Shown here in pieces: positions 1-8,214 of a DNA stretch of 26,053 nt. Origin of the DNA: AM-1111 sp046302135 (GTDB lineage: Bacteria; Bacteroidota; Bacteroidia; B-17B0; Aurantibacillaceae); contig JBKCIQ010000140.1 in NCBI GenBank assembly GCA_046302135.1, positions 1-26,053 of the forward strand. Direction: 5' to 3'. Both the position numbers and the translations under genes were made by a program. How positions within the stretch are numbered: position 1 is the first letter of the stretch; the number at the start of each line of letters is the position of its first letter. Below the pieces are notes generated by a model that had not been told where the DNA came from, searched no databases, and saw only the letters and a list, made by a program, of their open reading frames with translations.

Positions 1-32
1 GTTTCATTTCTCAGCGCAAAAGCCTTAATCAT
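1..32 (-). CDS. Possible 5' end of a gene running off the left edge
   Basis: An ATG at 32 on the minus strand opens a frame that stays open to the window edge for ten codons, reading MIKAFALRNE. The upstream sequence is AT-rich and has a TATTTTTTTG stretch at about 42-51 that loosely resembles the Bacteroidota -7 element. Ten codons are too few to recognise a family, so this may be chance. Confidence 0.22.
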   Translation of the reverse strand, partial: MIKAFALRNE

Positions 33-323
33 ATTGCAATCCAAAAAAATAGTTGTACAATTATCTTATTAAACTTAAGATTTCACAACAATCTGTTTAA
101 CATTAAAATAATTCATAAATCAAAAAATAAAACAACTATAACGAACTATTTAACCCAAGAAAAATTTTTCAAGAATTAAAAAAATCCGGTTTACTGCATT
201 TATTAAATTTCTAATACATTAAGAAGAAAACACAATGTTTTGAATTTCTTAAACTCCTGAATCATTAAAAAATGAATAAAACACTTTAACTAAAAACAGC
301 TTAAGCTGAAGTTTTTTAAAATA
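33..323. other. AT-rich intergenic region downstream of pyrF
   Basis: About 290 bases without a credible coding frame on either strand. The stretch is very AT-rich, with many short A and T runs. Apart from the small palindrome beside the pyrF stop codon, I see no RNA gene, long repeat or recognisable regulatory element. Confidence 0.6.
292..308 (-). terminator. Possible terminator of pyrF
   Basis: The palindrome CAGCTTAAGCTG at 297-308 lies 15 bases beyond the pyrF stop codon. On the minus strand it is followed by TTTTT, and on the plus strand by AAG and a T run, so it could act in both directions. The stem is only CAGC/GCTG with a four-base loop, so it is weak. Confidence 0.35.
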
Positions 324-1136
324 CTAGTTGATGTAGGCAGACATTTCATTTGCAAGTGATGATGCTTCCTTGCCGGCCGCCTCAGCAAAATCTTTGTCTC
401 CGGATGCATAAATTATACTTCTGGATGCATTTACCAATAGTCCTACATCCTTATTAAGTCCGTGTTCACAGACCGCTTTTAAACTTCCTCCCTGAGCACC
501 TACTCCCGGAATCAATAAAAAATGTTCAGGTATAATTTTTCTTACGGAAAGCAACAGTTCTGTCTTGGTTGCTCCAACCACAAACATCATATTTTCATTA
601 TTTCCCCACAACATAGATTTTGATAAAACCCGTTCAAATAGATTCATACCGTTGCAATCTTCAACCTGAAAATCAAAAGCCCCTTGGTTGCTGGTTAACG
701 CCAGTAGAATTACCCATTTATCCTTTAAGGACAAAAAAGGCTTAACCGAGTCCGAGCCCATGTAAGGAGCAACAGTAATTGAATCGAATTGCATTTCCTG
801 TAAAAATGCCTTTGCGTACATCGAACTCGTATTACCAATGTCTCCTCTCTTTGCGTCTGCGATTGTAAAATGATTAGGATAGTTTTTTTTTAAATACTGA
901 ATTGTTTTTTCCAAAGCAATCCAACCCTTAATTCCTAGAGCTTCATAAAAAGCTGTGTTTGGCTTGTAGGCGACACAATAATTTGCTGTTGAATCAATGA
1001 TAGCACGATTAAATTCGAATACAGGGTCTTCATACCTGAACACCTCCTTTGGCATTTTTTCCGTGTCCGGGTCAAGTCCTACACACAAAAATGTTTTTTT
1101 TAATCTGATCTGCTCTATTAATTCTTTCCTTTTCAC
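324..1136 (-). CDS. pyrF: Orotidine 5'-phosphate decarboxylase
   Basis: Cytoplasmic enzyme that decarboxylates OMP to UMP, the last step of de novo UMP synthesis. The 270-residue protein is a TIM barrel of the longer subfamily-2 type. Visible active-site elements are the N-terminal CVGLDPD, K58 in AYKPN, and the catalytic block ADAKRGDIGNT with D94, K96 and D99. The phosphate-binding part lies near the LLIPGVGAQGG segment. The start is a GTG, four bases after CATATTTG (1141-1148, minus), a one-mismatch match to the TAnnTTTG promoter element. It is divergent from the TlpA-like gene. pyrB is also in this window, about 23 kb away and not in the same operon. Confidence 0.95.
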   Translation of the reverse strand: MKRKELIEQIRLKKTFLCVGLDPDTEKMPKEVFRYEDPVFEFNRAIIDSTANYCVAYKPNTAFYEALGIKGWIALEKTIQYLKKNYPNHFTIADAKRGDIGNTSSMYAKAFLQEMQFDSITVAPYMGSDSVKPFLSLKDKWVILLALTSNQGAFDFQVEDCNGMNLFERVLSKSMLWGNNENMMFVVGATKTELLLSVRKIIPEHFLLIPGVGAQGGSLKAVCEHGLNKDVGLLVNASRSIIYASGDKDFAEAAGKEASSLANEMSAYIN

Positions 1137-1359
1137 ACCACAAATATGGGTATAATTTAATTGATGTTTAAATGTTTTTTTTAACTACTATTCATGAGTT
1201 TTAATCACTGAATTTGAACACCTTAAAATAAATAGACTTCTCTACCGGTTTAATAAAAAGTACTTAAATGGATTAAAAACTCATTTCTTCATAACTAACC
1301 GCATAAAATCAAAATTCAAAATTTACTCTTAGAATTAAAAAATTAGATTCAGGTTATCT

Positions 1360-1383
1360 TTAAAATTTTGATCAAAATTTTAA
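1360..1383. promoter_or_regulatory. 24-bp perfect palindrome, candidate operator
   Basis: The half-site TTAAAATTTTGA (1360-1371) is followed directly by its exact reverse complement (1372-1383). The last three bases overlap the TAACTTTG promoter element of the TlpA-like gene, so a protein bound here would cover the space upstream of -7. No known regulator is recognised. The composition is very AT-rich, which makes a chance palindrome more likely than in balanced DNA. Confidence 0.45.
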
Positions 1384-1388
1384 CTTTG
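1381..1388 (+). promoter_or_regulatory. Bacteroidota -7 promoter element TAACTTTG
   Basis: Exact match to TAnnTTTG, ending five bases before ATG 1394. With a start site about seven bases downstream, transcription would begin at or next to the ATG, giving a leaderless message. The GTG at 1388 shares the last base of this element and is therefore unlikely to be the start codon. Confidence 0.6.
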
Positions 1389-1393
1389 TGCAA

Positions 1394-2806
1394 ATGAGAG
1401 CCAAAAAATACACTTTAAATACAATTGTTCTGATAAATATCTTCTTTTCACTTCAATTTTACTCCCAAACAATTAACTGTAACTTTCCACCTTTAGCAGG
1501 ACAACTCATTAAATTTGGCACTTTTACAGGTTTACAATCCAGCGCAATCGATAGTGCAAAAGCAGACGCTTCAGGAAATTTCTCCTTCAAATTTAAAACG
1601 GATCGAGCAGGAATAGGTTATTTAATAACCGCAGAAAACAAACCCTACTTTTTAATCCTAGACAAAGGCGAAAATATCAAAATAAAGGGTGAGTACTTTT
1701 CAAATCCTGCAACTATCAGTGTGCTTGAAGGCAAACAAAATCAAATTTTTTCTGAATTCGCAACAGAACATCCCCGTAGAGAACAGGCTCTTACTGCATG
1801 GGATTATCTTGAGAAAATCTATACCAAAGATCCATTTTTTGCAAAACAAAAAAAACCGGTTAACGCAATTAAAGAAGAAAAAACTAGAATTAAAGATGAA
1901 GAAAGCAATTATTTAGAAAAAATAGACAAAAATTCATACGTATCGTGGTACTTGCCAACAAGAAAACTCGTAAGTTCTGTATCAATAATTGCGCAATACC
2001 GTGCAGAAGAAATTCCTGCAACCATTGAGGCATTTAGAAAATTGGATTACACTGATCAAAGACTTTACCACAGCGGATTGTTTAAAGACGCAATTGAAAG
2101 TCACTTTTGGTTTTTGGAAAACAGTGGAAGATCTTTGGATTCCGTTTTTATTGAAATGAAAAATTCAATAGATGTTTTGATAAATCAAATTAGTAAGGAT
2201 GAAAAAAAGATGAATGAAATCACCGACTACCTTTTTGATTTATTGGAGAGGCAAAGCCTGTTTAATGCTTCAGAATATCTCGCGCTTAAGGTACTTAATG
2301 AAGTGAGTTGTACAATAAATAGTGATCTATCAAAACAACTGGAAACCTATAGGGCAATGAAGAAAGGTAACACAGCTCCTGATATTATTTTCCAGGGCGA
2401 CCTTATTACTCCGGGATTTGCACAGAATAATATTCCAAAAAAATTATCAGAACTTAAATCAAAATATACAGTAATAGCTTTTGGTGCGAGCTGGTGTGAA
2501 AAATGTAAACAGGAATTACCTCAGATGGCAGGCATGTACAACAAATGGAAATCACAAGGTGTTGAGGTAGTTTTCGTTTCACTTGATGAAGATAAAAAAG
2601 CATTCAAAGAATTCACTTCTTCATTTCCTTTTATCAGTATGTGCGATTTTAAAAAATGGAGGAGTCCGGCGGCGGAGTCATATTACGTATTTGGAACTCC
2701 TACCCTATTCCTTTTGGATGAAAACAGAAAAATTATTCTACGTCCTAATTCCCTAAAGCAAATGGATGCCTGGGTTGACTGGTTTCTGGTTCAAGGAAAT
2801 AAATAA
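1394..2806 (+). CDS. Exported TlpA-like thioredoxin-family protein
   Basis: A 470-residue protein with an N-terminal signal peptide (basic start, then a hydrophobic stretch ending in SLQFYSQ). The first 110 residues are beta-rich and resemble the DUF4369-type domain often found ahead of Bacteroidota TlpA modules. A helical middle follows. The C-terminal 140 residues are a thioredoxin fold with the redox motif WCEKC (cysteines at about 368 and 371) and a cis-proline in FGTPTLFLLD. It probably acts in the periplasm as a thiol-disulfide oxidoreductase; the partner is unknown. The start is set at ATG 1394 because the promoter element occupies 1381-1388. It stands alone, divergent from pyrF and convergent with the MFS gene. 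Confidence 0.88.
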   Translation: MRAKKYTLNTIVLINIFFSLQFYSQTINCNFPPLAGQLIKFGTFTGLQSSAIDSAKADASGNFSFKFKTDRAGIGYLITAENKPYFLILDKGENIKIKGEYFSNPATISVLEGKQNQIFSEFATEHPRREQALTAWDYLEKIYTKDPFFAKQKKPVNAIKEEKTRIKDEESNYLEKIDKNSYVSWYLPTRKLVSSVSIIAQYRAEEIPATIEAFRKLDYTDQRLYHSGLFKDAIESHFWFLENSGRSLDSVFIEMKNSIDVLINQISKDEKKMNEITDYLFDLLERQSLFNASEYLALKVLNEVSCTINSDLSKQLETYRAMKKGNTAPDIIFQGDLITPGFAQNNIPKKLSELKSKYTVIAFGASWCEKCKQELPQMAGMYNKWKSQGVEVVFVSLDEDKKAFKEFTSSFPFISMCDFKKWRSPAAESYYVFGTPTLFLLDENRKIILRPNSLKQMDAWVDWFLVQGNK

Positions 2807-2851
2807 TATAGAATAATTGAGTCTAATTTTTATTCGTCTGTATATTGAAGA

Positions 2852-4120
2852 TTACTCAATGTAATCTAAATCCTTACCAAAAGTTTCTTCCAGTTGGTAC
2901 AAAGCAATAAATCCGATGATCATTACAACAACTCCTGTTACCATTGTTGCTTGCATTTTATCTTCAAAAAACAAAGAGATTAAACTGAGTAATCCTGATA
3001 TGAGAATTGTTGAGGCACGTACAAAATTTGGTGCAGTTGTAGTTACTGTTGACCTTACATTGGTACCAAATAGTTCAGATGCAGTGCTTATAAAAACAGC
3101 CCAGTATCCCGTAGCAAATCCTATCAAACCAATTATTAAATAAAAGCCAAAGACTGAGATGCCTCCCAAGGTAAAATACAGGACGCATCCTAGCGTAGTT
3201 AGAATCAAGAAAAATAGAAGTGTTTTTTTTCTGCTTTTCAATAACTGGCTCATCAACCCTGAGAATAAATCACCGATTGTAATTCCTGCGTACGCATACA
3301 TAATTGCCTTACCTGAGCTGATTGCATCCTTAGGTAATCCCAACTGAACGCTTAATTCGGGAGAGAAAAGCACCAGGGTTCCCATAACATACCACACGGG
3401 TACCGCAACAAAAATAATACTGAGGTATTTCTTTATCCTTTTCACAGATGTAAACAGCATAAAAAAGTTTCCTTTACTTACATTTTCTTTTTTGGTGTTT
3501 GAATACATGCCTGATTCCACTACTCCAATTCTTAGCACCAAAAGAAACAATCCCATAGCTCCACCAAGATAAAATGAGTGCCTCCAATTTTGAATAACTT
3601 CTCCCATAAAACCTGCAACAACTGCACCGAAAACACCGATGGTTGCAACAATCATGGTTCCTATTCCTCTCTTTTCTTTAGACATCGTTTCGCTGACTAG
3701 CGTAATTCCAGCACCAAGTTCTCCTGCAAGACCAAAACCCGAAATAAAACGTAACAAGGCATATAGCTCAACGGAGTTGATCATCCCATTTAAAATGTTT
3801 GCAATTGAGTAAGTTAAAATAGAACCAAACAAAACTGAAAGTCTACCTTTTTTATCTCCGAGAATTCCCCAAAAAATTCCTCCAACCAGCATTCCTGCCA
3901 TTTGCCAGTTAAGTAAAAGTTTACCATAGTAAACATTTTTACTAAGCAATTCCTCGTTTCCAATTTGAGAAAATTGAATTTTTAATATTTCGTTAAGGGA
4001 TTCTTTTCGTTCTACTCCAAAAAGCAATAAGTCATAAATATCAACGAAGTATCCTAATGCTGCAACTACAACGAGAGGAGTTATAATTTTTTCTTTGGTA
4101 TTTAATGTTCTTTGATTCAA
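2852..4120 (-). CDS. MFS transporter
   Basis: A 422-residue inner-membrane protein with many hydrophobic segments, consistent with twelve helices. The loop GDKKGRLSVLFG fits the major facilitator motif A, and FVDIYDLLLFGV in the first helix is typical of the metabolite:proton symporter branch. Acidic and sugar-like solutes are common in that branch, but the substrate cannot be told from sequence. The start is TTG at 4120, one base after the protease stop codon; no in-frame ATG occurs before about residue 74, inside a predicted helix. This spacing makes it the third gene of a lipoprotein-protease-transporter unit. Confidence 0.85.
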   Translation of the reverse strand: MNQRTLNTKEKIITPLVVVAALGYFVDIYDLLLFGVERKESLNEILKIQFSQIGNEELLSKNVYYGKLLLNWQMAGMLVGGIFWGILGDKKGRLSVLFGSILTYSIANILNGMINSVELYALLRFISGFGLAGELGAGITLVSETMSKEKRGIGTMIVATIGVFGAVVAGFMGEVIQNWRHSFYLGGAMGLFLLVLRIGVVESGMYSNTKKENVSKGNFFMLFTSVKRIKKYLSIIFVAVPVWYVMGTLVLFSPELSVQLGLPKDAISSGKAIMYAYAGITIGDLFSGLMSQLLKSRKKTLLFFLILTTLGCVLYFTLGGISVFGFYLIIGLIGFATGYWAVFISTASELFGTNVRSTVTTTAPNFVRASTILISGLLSLISLFFEDKMQATMVTGVVVMIIGFIALYQLEETFGKDLDYIE

Positions 4121-4121
4121 A

Positions 4122-5798
4122 TCAGGGCTTGAAAATTTTTTTCGAAATTTTTGAATCTGCAGATATTATATTTAAAACATAAATACCCGAACTCAATGCA
4201 TGAGCGTTTTCTATCTTGAAAAAATGTGTGTTGCCCTTTTTTACTTTTCTTTGATCCGATAAAAGTATTTTTCCACTCATATCATTAAACGTTATATCTA
4301 AGGTAGATTCGGTAGTTGAAAAATAATAAAGGTAAAACACACCCTCATCTGAATTATAAAAAACACTGCTTAATTCATCCTTATTTTTAGGGTATAAATA
4401 TTGAATGCCACTAAGGGTTCCACTTGCCAAACAAAAGTTAGGTATTCCCCACCCTAACAAGGTATCAGGATTTGAAGCCTGATTACCTGAGTTTTTAATG
4501 GCACTTATGATTTCCATATTGGTTTTGTTGGCATTTGCTTGTGATATACAAGCGGTCATACCGGCAATTAGCGGAGAGGAGAAAGAGGTACCCCCTGACT
4601 GAATAACGCTTCCGCTCCACGGAGCAATAACATAAGTTCCGTTGCCGGTAGCGGCAACATCCGGCTTAATTCTACCATCAGCCGTTGGCCCAACACCACT
4701 AAAACCTGCCCTAACACCATTTGCATCAACTGCACCAACGGATAAAATGCTATCTGCATCAGCAGGAACACTGATGTATTTCCATGATCCGGAGCCTTCA
4801 TTTCCTGCGCTGTTGCAAACAATTATTCCTTTTGATGCGGCAATATCTGCGGCAATAGTTGCTGTTGCTGTATTGCCATCCAAGTCTGCCCAAGTATGGT
4901 TTTGATAGGCACTGTCGAACAATGTATAACCCAATGAAGAATTGATTACATCTGCACCAATACTATCTGCGAATTCGGCACCTGCTAACCAGTTGTCTTC
5001 TTCAATGATCAACTCTGAGCCTGCATTTTCGGTTCTTAAAAGCCAATAAGACGCCTTAGGCGCCGTTCCAACCAAAACAGAAGGAAGATTAGATGCCATA
5101 CAGCTAAGCACCATAGAACCATGGTCATTATCTTCATAAACGCCGATTTCATTGTCTACAAAATCCCATGTGCCCAAAAGCTGGCCGTTACTCCTTATGC
5201 TGTCAAAGCAAGACAGTGTATCGGCATTTTTAAACCCTGCATCCAAAACACAAATTATACTTGAGGCACCGTCAAATCCCTGATTGTGTAAACATACCCC
5301 TCCAATTTGATTAACTTGGTTGAAGGAAAGCCCGTAATCATAGTTGTCACTTGTAAGATTTAAACCATATTTTTTTTCAGCATCAGTACCGGACTTAATT
5401 TCGAATGCCTTATAATCAGAAGGTAATTTACATTTTAAAATATTTGTTTTTTTTACTGATTTGACAAAGGGAAGAACACGAATCTTATTCAAAGTAGAGC
5501 TATCATTAATCAGTACGGTTGTCGTATTGAGCCATCTGGATTGATGAAGAAATTTTGCTCCACACTCAGTTAATTTTTTAATATAGGAAGGATTGGGTGG
5601 CAAATCATTTTCAACTATTGGTATTCCCTGCCGAATTCTTCTAATAATTGCCCTGTCTGTCAGAAATGCAGAAGGCTCTTCAATTCTAAAAGGTGAGTTT
5701 TTTTTGTCCGTGAATTGAATAATATATTTTCCTGTCTGAGCTTGCGAAAAAGGCAAAAACGTAATCAAACAAAAAAAACAAAAAATAAATTTATTCAT
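4122..5798 (-). CDS. Secreted subtilisin-like serine protease with T9SS sorting domain
   Basis: A 558-residue S8-family peptidase. A signal peptide (residues 1-20, ending FSQAQ) is followed by a propeptide-like region to about 120. The catalytic triad is visible: D186 in VLDAG, H226 in DNDHG and S405 in GGTSFSSP; the oxyanion asparagine is N333 in NSAGNEG. The last 85 or so residues form a type A T9SS sorting domain ending in SGIYVLNI...KKIFKP. It is therefore expected to cross the outer membrane by the type IX system and be released or attached at the surface. Its ATG overlaps the stop of the upstream lipoprotein gene by four bases (ATGA), which suggests translational coupling. Confidence 0.93.
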   Translation of the reverse strand: MNKFIFCFFCLITFLPFSQAQTGKYIIQFTDKKNSPFRIEEPSAFLTDRAIIRRIRQGIPIVENDLPPNPSYIKKLTECGAKFLHQSRWLNTTTVLINDSSTLNKIRVLPFVKSVKKTNILKCKLPSDYKAFEIKSGTDAEKKYGLNLTSDNYDYGLSFNQVNQIGGVCLHNQGFDGASSIICVLDAGFKNADTLSCFDSIRSNGQLLGTWDFVDNEIGVYEDNDHGSMVLSCMASNLPSVLVGTAPKASYWLLRTENAGSELIIEEDNWLAGAEFADSIGADVINSSLGYTLFDSAYQNHTWADLDGNTATATIAADIAASKGIIVCNSAGNEGSGSWKYISVPADADSILSVGAVDANGVRAGFSGVGPTADGRIKPDVAATGNGTYVIAPWSGSVIQSGGTSFSSPLIAGMTACISQANANKTNMEIISAIKNSGNQASNPDTLLGWGIPNFCLASGTLSGIQYLYPKNKDELSSVFYNSDEGVFYLYYFSTTESTLDITFNDMSGKILLSDQRKVKKGNTHFFKIENAHALSSGIYVLNIISADSKISKKIFKP

Positions 5799-6508
5799 GG
5801 TCCAAAATCTATTGCTTTCATAGTGTAATGCAATCCGTATTTAATACTTCCCACCAAAATTGTCCCATTATTTTCCTGCCAGGTATAATCTTCTATTTCC
5901 TTGAAAATCATTCCTACACCCCGGGCATATTTTTCATTGTAATTTTTATAATACAACAATATGTTACCGGAGTCGAATTGGTTAACATGAAGTGTCTTTT
6001 CAAAAGATTTATAACCGTTGCTATATGGCACATCTACACTAGTGTATTCAAACTCCCACTCACCTAATGTATTAAAAGCATTCCCATTCCATGTCTTTCC
6101 CTGCTCTACAGGAAATACCAACTTAATTACTCTGTTGTTTTCTTCAACCAATTCAAATTTTTCATTGCTGATGTTTCCCCACCAAACGTCCTGAAGGTAC
6201 CAACTGGTATCGGCTAATGTAACTGTATCATACTTGGTCCACTTTTTAAACCTTGAGATTTTTATAGCTGTTGAGCCGGAATTATCTTTAAAGTTTGAAT
6301 CGATGACTTCCTTTATAAAGAACTTGTAATTCCTGGTTGGTGCATTTAAATCAGGGTAAACAGTACTGTCGCATTCATAAACTACATATGTGCCTATCTT
6401 ACCCGGGAAATAATCTCTCCCGAAATCAACAGAGTCTATCACATTGTCTTTTTTGCACGAAAAAAACAATAGAAGTATTGTCAGAAAAAAGAAGTAATTT
6501 TTTGCCAT
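5795..6508 (-). CDS. Lipoprotein of unknown function
   Basis: The protein begins with a short hydrophobic signal ending in the lipobox LLFFSC, with a lysine pair right after the cysteine, so it should be lipid-anchored. The remaining 215 or so residues are beta-rich and aromatic, with no catalytic motif that I recognise. ATG 6508 is preferred over the GTG three bases upstream. The four-base overlap with the protease gene suggests that the two products are made together; a role as a surface partner or inhibitor of the protease is only a guess. Confidence 0.75.
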   Translation of the reverse strand: MAKNYFFFLTILLLFFSCKKDNVIDSVDFGRDYFPGKIGTYVVYECDSTVYPDLNAPTRNYKFFIKEVIDSNFKDNSGSTAIKISRFKKWTKYDTVTLADTSWYLQDVWWGNISNEKFELVEENNRVIKLVFPVEQGKTWNGNAFNTLGEWEFEYTSVDVPYSNGYKSFEKTLHVNQFDSGNILLYYKNYNEKYARGVGMIFKEIEDYTWQENNGTILVGSIKYGLHYTMKAIDFGP

Positions 6509-6575
6509 CACTAATTCAGCAACATACTTGTAAAATTATAAAAATTAAACTGTAACAGAAAGGAGCAAAGAACGA

Positions 6576-7145
6576 TTATTTAAGCCGCTTTGTGATGATT
6601 TTAGAAATATTACCAAACAATTGTCCTGGACTGAAACGTCTCCAATTCATTTCATTCAAATCCCCGCCGGATATCAAATAATAATCCAAATTACCTGCAT
6701 TCATTTCCTTTAATACATGCTCTCTAAAATTAACAAGAACAACCCAACCATCCTCTTGTAGCTCCTCAAACCACTCCTGGTAATAATCATCTTCTCCCGA
6801 GTGGAAGTTTAAAATGTTTTCACCTATTAAAATAAATTTATTCACGCCATAGTACAATAAATCATCTGCAATTTCCCGTTTCAAAAGCATGATATCATTA
6901 CCTATTGCATCATTCCATTCTCCAATTAACTCAATTATACAGTAACCTTCCTCGTAATCAACAAACAAAAGCTTTAGAAAAATAGTTTCAGACCCTATGT
7001 CATCCCACTGAGGATGAATTACAAAATTGTAAATTTGATTGGTAAATTCAACCTCACTGTGTTCTCTTCCGTAAAAAACAGTCCTATCATCTTCCTCGGC
7101 AAGGTAAAGATGCCTCCAGTTAAAAAAAGGTTCAATAGTATGCAT
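6576..7145 (-). CDS. Conserved Bacteroidota protein of unknown function
   Basis: A 189-residue, aromatic and acidic protein without a signal peptide or membrane segment, so probably cytoplasmic. It begins MHTIEPFFNWRHLY and contains HPQWDDIG, ELIGEWNDAIGNDI and LIGENILNFHSG, which I remember as a widespread family in flavobacteria with no assigned function. This recollection is not backed by a search here. It begins 26 bases after the stop codon of the SPOR-domain gene and probably shares its transcript. Confidence 0.75.
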   Translation of the reverse strand: MHTIEPFFNWRHLYLAEEDDRTVFYGREHSEVEFTNQIYNFVIHPQWDDIGSETIFLKLLFVDYEEGYCIIELIGEWNDAIGNDIMLLKREIADDLLYYGVNKFILIGENILNFHSGEDDYYQEWFEELQEDGWVVLVNFREHVLKEMNAGNLDYYLISGGDLNEMNWRRFSPGQLFGNISKIITKRLK

Positions 7146-7171
7146 GTAAGAAGAGAAAGAAAAAAAGTCTG

Positions 7172-8044
7172 TTAATGAACTTTTACATGCACATTGTTTT
7201 CGAATGAAACAACAAAACCATCAGTACCTTTAGATTTCATTTCAGCCTTATATGCTTCAGCATCGTTAAGTGTTGAGAATTTTCCTATTGTAACCTTATA
7301 CAAGCCATTTTCTTCGTAATACCAAAAATCTTTGTACTTACTGTATTTAGCTTTATCAGGCTTTGATGCAAAAGCACCAATTTGAAGCCTGTACACAGTT
7401 TTGCTATCTGAACTGTTGTTAGAAGAATTATTTTTTTCAACAGGCTTATTTACTTCAATATTATCTTTCTTTGACTCATCCTTTTTTTCTTTTGATTCTC
7501 CTTCATTAACATTTTTATCGATAGTATTGGTTTTGGATTCGTTTTTAACTGTTTCTTCCTTTACCACATTAGAAACAACTTCCTTCTTTTCGGTTTCTTT
7601 ATTGATATTTTCATTACCAATCACAATACTGTGAGGAGGTGATTCAAACTCTTGTTTAACACCGTTTTCAAGGTAAAATAATTTTGAATTAATGGTACCT
7701 GAATTGATATTAGCTGAGGGTGCAGTTAACTTTAATTTTACTGTAAACTGGGCATCGTTTGGAATAGCGACCCAAACGATTTTTGCACGTTGCTGATCAA
7801 AGGTCCAGCTTCCACCTCTTACGTCAATAGGTGTGGCGGTATAACCGGCAGGTAAATCCATCTGAAATTTGGCGAAACTGCTCAAACCACCTTTTGAAAT
7901 ATTAATGTCCACGCCAAAAGTTTCACCGGCATTAACAGACGCAGGGAGATTTGTTGAAAATTTTACGCTCTGTGAAATTAAATTTAATACAGGCAGTAAT
8001 AAAACCAATGCGAAAGACAAATTTCGTTTTAAAATATATTTCAT
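7172..8044 (-). CDS. Exported SPOR-domain protein
   Basis: A 290-residue envelope protein from ATG 8044, where a good signal peptide starts (MKYILKRN, then a hydrophobic run ending NLISQS). An upstream ATG would add twelve residues that spoil this signal. The mature protein has three parts: a beta-rich domain of about 110 residues that recalls a cohesin-like fold (AGETFGVDINISKG); a linker of about 70 residues almost all K, E, N, S and D; and a C-terminal SPOR domain of about 75 residues (VYRLQIGAFASKPDKAKY, then GLYKVTIGKF). SPOR domains bind denuded peptidoglycan strands, so a role in cell wall or division-site biology is likely. It is unusual in lacking a transmembrane anchor after the signal. 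Confidence 0.82.
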   Translation of the reverse strand: MKYILKRNLSFALVLLLPVLNLISQSVKFSTNLPASVNAGETFGVDINISKGGLSSFAKFQMDLPAGYTATPIDVRGGSWTFDQQRAKIVWVAIPNDAQFTVKLKLTAPSANINSGTINSKLFYLENGVKQEFESPPHSIVIGNENINKETEKKEVVSNVVKEETVKNESKTNTIDKNVNEGESKEKKDESKKDNIEVNKPVEKNNSSNNSSDSKTVYRLQIGAFASKPDKAKYSKYKDFWYYEENGLYKVTIGKFSTLNDAEAYKAEMKSKGTDGFVVSFENNVHVKVH

Positions 8045-8190
8045 GATAAACAATTTAGTACAAATATTAATAAAAATCAAATGTTACTTTTTTGAATGAA
8101 AACAAATTATTCACAATGATTGTTATTTTACTCTATTGTGCCTGTTTTTAATCCTTTTTCAACATCCAATATCGGGCCCTAAATAATAAT

Positions 8191-8198
8191 TAATTTTG
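8191..8198 (+). promoter_or_regulatory. Promoter element TAATTTTG of the transketolase operon
   Basis: Exact TAnnTTTG match, 16 bases before ATG 8215. It places the start of transcription near 8205, just after a possible TTG start at 8203. That supports the ATG as the true start. Confidence 0.55.
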
Positions 8199-8214
8199 TT
8201 TTTTGCTCAGAAAA

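Noticed and set aside
2816..2860. Inverted repeat ATTGAGT / ACTCAAT between the TlpA-like and MFS genes
   Set aside because: The arms are seven bases with a 31-base gap and no T run in the right place; too weak for a terminator.
4642..4905. Open frames on the strand opposite the protease and other large genes
   Set aside because: They lie wholly within genes that have clear family motifs, lack promoter elements or plausible protein composition, and arise from open antisense frames.
8113..8141. Inverted repeat CACAAT / ATTGTG upstream of the transketolase operon
   Set aside because: Six-base arms with a 17-base gap do not stand out from the background, and no known operator was recognised.
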